This document shows, in pieces, positions 58,053 to 64,000 of a DNA stretch of 64,000 nucleotides; position 1 is the stretch's first letter; every line of letters starts with the position of its first letter. The notes under the pieces are model-generated. The model was not told the DNA's origin. It was given only the letters and a program-made list of their open reading frames with translations, and ran no database searches. Source of the stretch: Arthrinium phaeospermum (lineage: Eukaryota > Ascomycota > Sordariomycetes > Amphisphaeriales > Apiosporaceae). The position numbers were made by a program, and so were the translations under genes. The DNA lies in assembly GCA_006503535.1 (NCBI GenBank), contig QYRS01000015.1, positions 709,458-773,457 of the forward strand, written 5' to 3'.

Positions 58053-58219
58053 TTAGCCGCCCATCAAAGCCTCAAACACCCCATCCAACCACTCGTGCAC
58101 GACCGCTGGCGTCTTGGGCGCCACAAAGTTCAGCGCCAGACAGTGGCCCATATCTGGCACCACGTAGAACTCAAACGACGCCGCGTCGAGCCACGGCGTC
58201 AACGATGAACGAAACTTCA
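58053..58219 (-). pseudogene. 3' end remnant of an alpha/beta hydrolase
   Basis: A G/C-rich frame reads PWLDAASFEFYVVPDMGHCL, then LNFVAPKTPAVVHEWLDG and ends ALMGG-stop. The segment VVPDMGHCLALN followed by AP and a closing amphipathic helix is the C-terminus of a fungal alpha/beta hydrolase, where the His of GHC is catalytic. Upstream of 58219 the frame continues as unrelated low-bias sequence, and no nucleophile elbow or N-terminal half is found. Probably a truncated relic; a last exon after a very long intron is less likely. Confidence 0.5.
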
Positions 58220-58796
58220 GAGCAGGATGGTAAGGGCGGACTGACGGCTCCCAGGCTCGAAGCCGCGAGGATACATGTGTTGACTTGTAATGCCATGACC
58301 TTAAGGTGGGAAGAGCTACGACTTGGGTCTCTAGAGTATCATTCCACCCTGTCCAATGAGCAGTCGAAAGCAAAACACCCTGAGTGACACAGCCGTCCCT
58401 TACTTTATACTTGGTCATGCCAGACCAGGTACAAGATCGGGCACTTCTGTTCTCATGTACGACCAACACCAAACCGTGTATGCCGGCCGTGACAAGGGGA
58501 AAGAAAGACTAAGGCAATAGGGGCCAAGGAAGCGGTGCTAATCCAACCTGGTACAGCGTGGTGAATTGGCTCAGAAACAACACCTTGAGCATGCCGTGGC
58601 GTATGACGAGACCAGTAAATTAAGCTGTATAGACTCCGAACCGCACTTCTATTTAGTGGCCATCTACAAAAGAACACCGCCTTGTAGTCGTACAGTCCTA
58701 GACCCTGTGCGCTTCCTAGAATTCCCTAATGATGAATTTTGTTCAAATGAAGCCCCTCGCTCAGCTTTGGGCTGCCCCTGGCAGAAACAAGCATAT
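58220..58796. other. Intergenic
   Basis: About 580 bp between the hydrolase remnant and the end of HEM14; no gene seen. Confidence 0.5.
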
Positions 58797-61111
58797 CTAT
58801 TTGATTTTCCTCCCCATCGAAACGCTAATCTTGATCTCGTCCTTCATACTCAGGGGGTCCAGCCGGCCAGGCTTGATGTTGCCCTCCTCGTCAATGAACA
58901 GCCCCGCCTCGGGCGTCCACGACTTGAACCACATGCTGACCCGGGGCACGGGCGCCATGTTCCGCCCGTCGCGCTCCGTCGCCCACTCGAGGCCCGTGGC
59001 GCCGACGTGGTCCGGGATCGACGGCGTGATTTTCGTCATCTTGCCGAGGGTCTCGTAGTACCAGTTCCAGAGCCCCGCCCCTGGCTCCTTTTTGCGGAAA
59101 TGGGGCGCCCCCTGGCCGCGCGCGATACGCATTGCCGCGTCGTAGCCCGCGCGCATCGAGGGGATCACGCCGACGGTCGTGTACGACGGCCCGGCCACCA
59201 TGAGCTGGCCCTGGAAGGCGGAGGCGAGCTCGTAGTGCGCCTTGCGCAGGCGGTCGCGGTGGCCCACCGTGTGCTGCGGCAGGCAGTCGCGGCAGAGCCT
59301 AGCCGTAGCGACGAGGCCCTTCTCGTCAGGACTGATGCCCAGATGACGATGGACCACGTTCTTGGCCATTTCCACAGCCAGTTTCTCGTCGGGAAGGAAG
59401 GACCAATTATCCCACTGGTGACCACCCATCATCACGGTTAGCTTAGTACCAGCCTGCTCCTTTCGCGTCTGGATATCAGAATCAAAGAGGACGCCAAGGG
59501 CGCGTTCCGGGTTCTGCTCCTCGGACACTCCCTGAGGGATCAGATAACCAAACCCAGGGTTGGCAGCCAAGAGGTCCTCATTGGGATACCACATGTTGAC
59601 CACCATGATGGTGACGGCAGGGACCTCGCTCAACGAGGGAAGCGAGTTGGCTGGCTGGGCGATTTTCGCAAGTTGACCGGCATACAGAGTACTGAGAACT
59701 TGGTCAAACTGTTCGGTTTGGCCTTCAGCGGAGACCTGAGACACGTAGTTAGAGAGCATTCTGATATGAACAACACCATAGTTGGTACTTACGAGGACTT
59801 TGCCATCCCGATGAGCAAGAGAAGTCACCGGAGTATTGCGCTTGATCTCCACGTTTGCCCACTCCTTCAAGTCATTTTCCAGCCCACGTGTCAGCGTAAG
59901 CAATCCATCCTCGAAGGCGATCAATTTGTGCTTGATGCCCCTCTCGGCCATGTCGATGACATGGTAGGCATTGGGTCCGTCCAGTATATCGTAGGGGAGA
60001 AAGATGTCCTTGGCGGCCATCCACATATCTTTTTTGCTGGTCAATGCTTGGTCGCTGTACCAGAAGCGGTCGAAGATGGTGTGCTTGGCGCTCAGTTTGT
60101 AAGCATCGCCGCCGTAGATGCCATGCAACATGCCCGAAACGACGTTCTTGATCAAGCGGTCCTCGCCCATGATGCGGAGAAGGTAGTCCGCGACAGACTC
60201 GTCCTTTTCGAACAAGTTTGCATCGAGAGACGGCAGCGTCTCGTTTCGCATCATGGCCGTTCTTATCTCCAGCTCGCGCTGGTCGCGCTTGTTGGTCGTC
60301 CGGATGGAATGGTTCCACCAGTGTAGACCTGCGTCGACCGATCCTTCCCATATCGGCTCGGTTAGGAAGGATCGTACGCTTTCTATGATATTGTTCAAGC
60401 TCATATCCTCGGCCGGTAGCTTCACAAGATGGTCGGGGTAGTAGATGTAACGAGAATTGGCGGCGCCTTTGGGTAGACGATCTTATCGCCGAGCTCCAAG
60501 TTGGCGAGCTGCGGGCATAGACAGGGTCAGCAAGTATTACCAAGCGTCCACGGCATCAGAGAGAGAGAGAGAGAGAGAACTTACAACATCGTACAGGATG
60601 AGGTCGTCGTACTTGTTCCCGCTGGCGCCGGACCGTAACATGCGCGGGCCCTGCTGAAGAAGGATCTCGTCGCCCTCGGCCGTCTGAGCAACCTCGCCCT
60701 TGATCCAGCCACCTAGATGGTCGCTTCCCTCATACAGAGTGATGTGCGCGTTTTTGGCATGTCTGGCGAGGTAATGGGCGGCGGTCAAGCCGGTGATGCC
60801 GCCCCCGAGGACAGCGATTCTGCGGGTGGGTCTGCAGAGGGGCGGGCTTTCGACATCGGCAGTGGCTTTCGGTTGAGGCGAGGCAGCGGTCGCATAGGCA
60901 CGACTGGATCGTGTAAGGAGGGCCTTGGGGACATATGGCAACCTTGGGCGCCCGGTTGCAAAGCCGCGGGCGCTGGGCTCTGCGCTCGCAGGAAAGTCAA
61001 TTGGGGCAGAGCTCGTGTGGGCCGGCCTTTCAGAACCGCATCGCGGCAACCATTGCCATACGCAGACCGCAGGAGGGCTATGAAGAGCTCTTCTGGGCGT
61101 TTGGGGGTCAT
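58797..61111 (-). CDS. HEM14: Protoporphyrinogen oxidase, frame interrupted by a 1-nt shift
   Basis: Exons 61062-61111 (tentative), 60585-60972, 59793-60508 and 58797-59735; about 697 aa if the shift is bridged. The enzyme oxidises protoporphyrinogen IX to protoporphyrin IX at the mitochondrial inner membrane, the penultimate haem step. The N-terminus is Arg/Ser/Ala-rich like a mitochondrial presequence. The FAD-binding IAVLGGGITGLTAAHYLARH and YEGSDHLGGWIKG follow, then SRYIYYPDHLVKLP, RIMGEDRLIKNVVSGMLHGIYGGD, and MVAGPSYTTVGVIPSMRAGYDAA near the FAD-binding C-terminus. Near 60467 the frame changes by -1 between KIVYPK and GAANSRYIYYP. No in-frame ATG exists in exon 2, so the start relies on a candidate 50-nt exon with donor GTATGG. 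A 57-bp intron (59736-59792) is stop-free and in phase. Confidence 0.85.
60558..60578 (-). repeat. (CT)n microsatellite in HEM14 intron
   Basis: Uninterrupted CT repeat of about ten units directly after the GTAAGT donor of the second HEM14 intron. Confidence 0.85.
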
Positions 61112-61820
61112 AACTGCGATGCCAATGGCGGTTGTGTCATGAAGAAAATCGCGATGCGAAGTCTGGCTGTCCAATTGCAATTTGCAGCTGGCCCTGTCGC
61201 TGGGTTTGGGATGCAGCCTGACCTGGGAGGAAGCGCGGCCTCGGCTAAACTCTCCACCATCGCATCATAGCATCATAGCATCATAGCATCATAGAATCAG
61301 CGCCAGCAAAACAGCAAACACATGGAAAAATATCCATCGTCGTATGATAACCGCCCATTCACACACGAACAGTTCTTTTGAAGTTTTCCTCTTTCTATTG
61401 GTCAACCAGATTGCTGTCTTGATCGAGTTATCAGATACACAATGCATATACTTGATGTTTTCACTATAACAGGCATGGTTCACGATCAGGCAAGGAAGAC
61501 TGTTTTGGTTGGTGTCAAATCACAAAATGCGCTGGGGGTATATTTGTATGGTTTGGCTCATAGCGAGAAAGTCATGGGACTTTTCCGTAATCCATGAAAC
61601 TCCTTAATGTCATCTAAGATTCATCCTGCCAAAGAACGCCGCTGTCATGTCCCTGCAGAACATCCTCGGCGCAAGATGTGTTGTCACCCAGGGGGGTCAT
61701 AATATACAAACACTAATTCTGTTTCGCCCTCCCCGTCTCTCCCTTTCTCGCCAGCCATCGCATAGCCCTTTCCATGGCGTCGTCGTCTCCCTGTATTAAT
61801 CGTCTTCCGGACCAATGCAT
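61112..61820. other. Intergenic between HEM14 and NAB2
   Basis: 700 bp; promoter of HEM14 and NAB2 3' end. Contains four perfect GCATCATA units at 61262-61293. Confidence 0.55.
61262..61293 (+). repeat. Four tandem 8-bp GCATCATA units
   Basis: Perfect head-to-tail octamers about 150 bp upstream of the proposed HEM14 start. Confidence 0.9.
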
Positions 61821-63303
61821 CTATGCAATTGATTCATCCATGGCGGCATTTTCCTCGGCTCCCGGTACCACCAACTCCTCCGCGCCCTCCTCGACAAATT
61901 TCCTATCGCTGACATGCGATCCGTCGGCAGTCCAGACCTTGTCCTGGAACTTTCCTCGCTGCCCATCTCGTGCTTGTAGTGGCAGTACCGTTTGTGCAAG
62001 GATTGAACCTGCACATGGTCGTGACGTGGGTGAATTTACATCCCTCCACCTTGCAGTCGCCTCCGTTCCGGCAAGCGGGCATGTCCGGGTGCTTGAAGGG
62101 GCACTTGGGGTTGGTGCAGTTGGGGTAGAAACTTGCACTCCTGGTCGTTTTGGTGTGCGCGTTTCGTAGCCGGCGATGGGTGCCTTCCTACGCACTTGAA
62201 GTCTTGCAGGCTGCACCATAACTGCAGGCGTCAGAGACATCTATCGTGGTTCCCGGAGGCGCGGCAGGCGACTGGTGAGCGAACTTGCAGTCTCGGTTCG
62301 TGCATGAGAGGTTGAACTTGCAGAGGGTCGCCTCGGGGCTGGCGTTCTGTCGGGCTTGGCTCATGTCGACATCCTCTCCTTCAGCGCCGGCACCGTTGGC
62401 AGACTCGTTCTGTTGCGAAGAGGGGCCGTTTCCATGGTGGCCACCACGGCGGAAGTTGTTAGCACCACGCTGTGTTCGTTCAAACAGGGATTGCCTCCTC
62501 GTCCGCGTGTGTTCATGTTCTGTTGCTGACTCTGTGCCAGCTGCTGCGACAGCGCAACCATCATCTGGTTTTGTTTGCAGGAGGGAGAAAATGTCGCCTT
62601 GCTGAGCGCCATTCTGCATCATCCAGTTGACATCGCCCATACCGTTCATAGGGGGGACGCCGTCATGCCATTCATTGTGATGCCATGCCGTGGGCATGTT
62701 GTTTGCCCGGTTGTTCATAGCCCGGTTGTTGCGTCCTCCATTTCCACGAGGCCCGGTAGGGGGTGCTCTTCCGTGGGCACTGATACGTTCGGTACCGGAA
62801 GCTCCACGGACGCGATGAAGCGCGTTCTGAGGCCGGTTCATATGACTGTTGAGCTGACCCAGCATGTTGCGCTTTCTCCGCGAGCACCACCTCTCATATC
62901 GCCGTTGCGCATCGATTTAGGACCCGTAGGAGCGTTGAATTCAGGCGCGTCGGTAGCAGTGTTGCCCATGTCCATATCTTGGTCCATCGGGGCGGACGCG
63001 TCTTGTGTTGTCTGCCAAAGCCGGACGCATTGCGTTCAGCTGAGCATTGAGGACGTCAATCTGCTCAAATAACCATCGTGCAAAATCCTTGGCGGCAGGG
63101 TCGTCGGGACCTAAGCTAAGCAAGTCGCAGCGAGCTCGCTAGCAATGTCGTCTTGGGTTCTTCCGTTGACCAGCATGAGAATGATGTATTCGGAAAGGGA
63201 AGCATCGTCACCACCACTTGCATCCGACCTCGACAAGCTTTGGCTGGATGGCGGCAGTCAGAGCCTCGGAAAGAGGAGTGTTCATAGCTACTTCGACCGA
63301 CAT
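61821..63303 (-). CDS. NAB2: NAB2-type poly(A) RNA-binding CCCH zinc-finger protein, frame broken by many small indels
   Basis: Start at ATG 63303 (MSVEVAMNTPLSEALTAAIQ), stop at 61821. Nab2 coats nuclear poly(A) tails, controls tail length and supports mRNA export. The PWI-like N-terminal fold (PKLVEVG, LSEYIILMLVNGRTQDDIA, SLGPDDPAAKDFARWLFEQI), a Met/Asn/Gly/Gln-rich linker with QNQMMVALSQQLAQSQQQ, and five C-x(4,5)-C-x4-C-x3-H fingers (first CKFNLSCTNRDCKFAH; last near CRFNPCTNRYCHYKH after frame repair) are all recognisable. They lie in different frames, however: about ten 1-2 nt shifts occur, near 63220, 63128, 63015, 62875, 62576, 62493, 62202, 62130, 61989 and 61968. Most correspond to one base lost from a short run. 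Either a sequencing artefact or a decaying copy. No intron is needed. Confidence 0.8.
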
Positions 63304-64000
63304 GATGACGAAGTGCCGACGAAGGGAAGAATTGGAGGGGAGGATTCGTGTGGATAGGAATGTTGGCGACAAGAAACAGGTCGGATTGTGAAGACTCTGT
63401 TGGATGGATGGGGTCGCGTGAGAAATATGATAAATCAGTGGCGAAGCCACCTGAAAAGTAGGCGGGAGTTGACTAGGTAGGTTTTTTTTCGCAAAAGGCG
63501 TGTCTCGAAATGCAATGGCGAACACGGTACGTATGTTCTTATGTAGAATGGCCTCCTCAATGAAGATGGGAGTCAAGAAAGAAAAAGCCAGGGTTGGTGT
63601 CTTTCCGCGGTTGGATAAAGGAATGACGATAGGTGGTTGTTCGTATGTGGTGGAGAGCTTTGATGCTGCTTTGCATCTCCTTGTAGGCTAACAAGCCATC
63701 TGTTGCTGCCCTTCAAGCCTCCTCCGACAATCACCTACCTTGAACAGACAATCCTTTGATATCCGCGCGATAAGATTTATCCGATCGCCCCATTAGCCCC
63801 AGTCATTGTGCATGCGCCACACCGACAGCTATCCGACTAAGCATGTGTGTGGCATTGCTGGAAAACACTAGATTCTTCAAATGTTGAATGTATGTACATG
63901 ATTGAGGTCGTCCACCTGTTCCATTACAAACATTAGGTAATAATCTCATAATCTCATAATCCAGTGAAAAATTGTCAAGATGACAGTGTCAGATAACTTG
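63304..64000. other. NAB2 upstream region to window end
   Basis: No credible coding frame; the short plus-strand frame at 63500-63691 lacks bias. A gene beginning beyond the window cannot be judged. Confidence 0.5.

Noticed and set aside
58566..59441. 291-codon plus-strand frame opposite HEM14
   Set aside because: Antisense shadow of HEM14.

Overview
The window is nuclear DNA of a filamentous ascomycete (Pezizomycotina, most likely Sordariomycetes). The protein-coding genes carry short introns (mostly 49-120 bp) with GTRNGT donors, CTAAY/CTGAC-like branch points and YAG acceptors. Two tRNA genes carry introns one base 3' of the anticodon. The first 2.4 kb is an AT-only tract that has lost essentially every CpA/TpG dinucleotide, the scar of repeat-induced point mutation (RIP), a fungal genome-defence process. 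No bacterial or viral features were seen.

Layout. 1-2420: RIP-destroyed repeat. 3-10 kb: a small unknown protein, then a head-to-head pair for ribosome biogenesis, RNA polymerase I subunit RPA34 (minus) and the polynucleotide kinase GRC3 (plus). 11.9-18.7 kb: a Dal5-type MFS anion transporter (plus) convergent with a full-size ABCB/MDR exporter (minus). 19.9-21.8 kb: glucose-6-phosphate dehydrogenase (minus). 21.8-34.3 kb: unusually gene-poor, holding only ribosomal protein L33, which has a 10-nt microexon. 34.3-41.8 kb: a DUF2406 protein, the V-ATPase assembly factor VMA21 (minus) and a Fun30-type SNF2 chromatin remodeller. 43-51.7 kb: an aldo-keto reductase, a rhodopsin-like seven-helix membrane protein, a relic of an FAD oxidoreductase, a BTB/POZ protein, and a divergent gene pair that together correspond to the two halves of the plant Tm-1 protein. 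51.9-57.2 kb: a phosphoglycerate-mutase-like phosphatase, tRNA-Ile and tRNA-Leu, and a membrane-anchored beta-propeller lectin-like protein. 58-63.3 kb: an alpha/beta-hydrolase remnant, protoporphyrinogen oxidase HEM14, and the poly(A)-RNA-binding zinc-finger protein NAB2.

Most genes are housekeeping: Pol I transcription and rRNA processing (RPA34, GRC3), translation (L33, tRNAs), NADPH supply (G6PD), vacuolar acidification (VMA21), haem synthesis (HEM14), mRNA export (NAB2) and chromatin (Fun30). Transport and accessory genes are interleaved and I see no biosynthetic cluster.

The points most worth checking are these. RPA34 has an in-frame TAG followed directly by an 80-residue lysine-rich tail. 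HEM14 has a one-base frameshift lying exactly on a CCCAAAG slippery-type heptamer. NAB2 has about ten small indels concentrated in one 1.5-kb gene. The split, divergently transcribed Tm-1 module and the complete CpA purge at the left edge also stand out. All gene models were built by eye from splice signals, reading-frame continuity and family knowledge; no database search was run.
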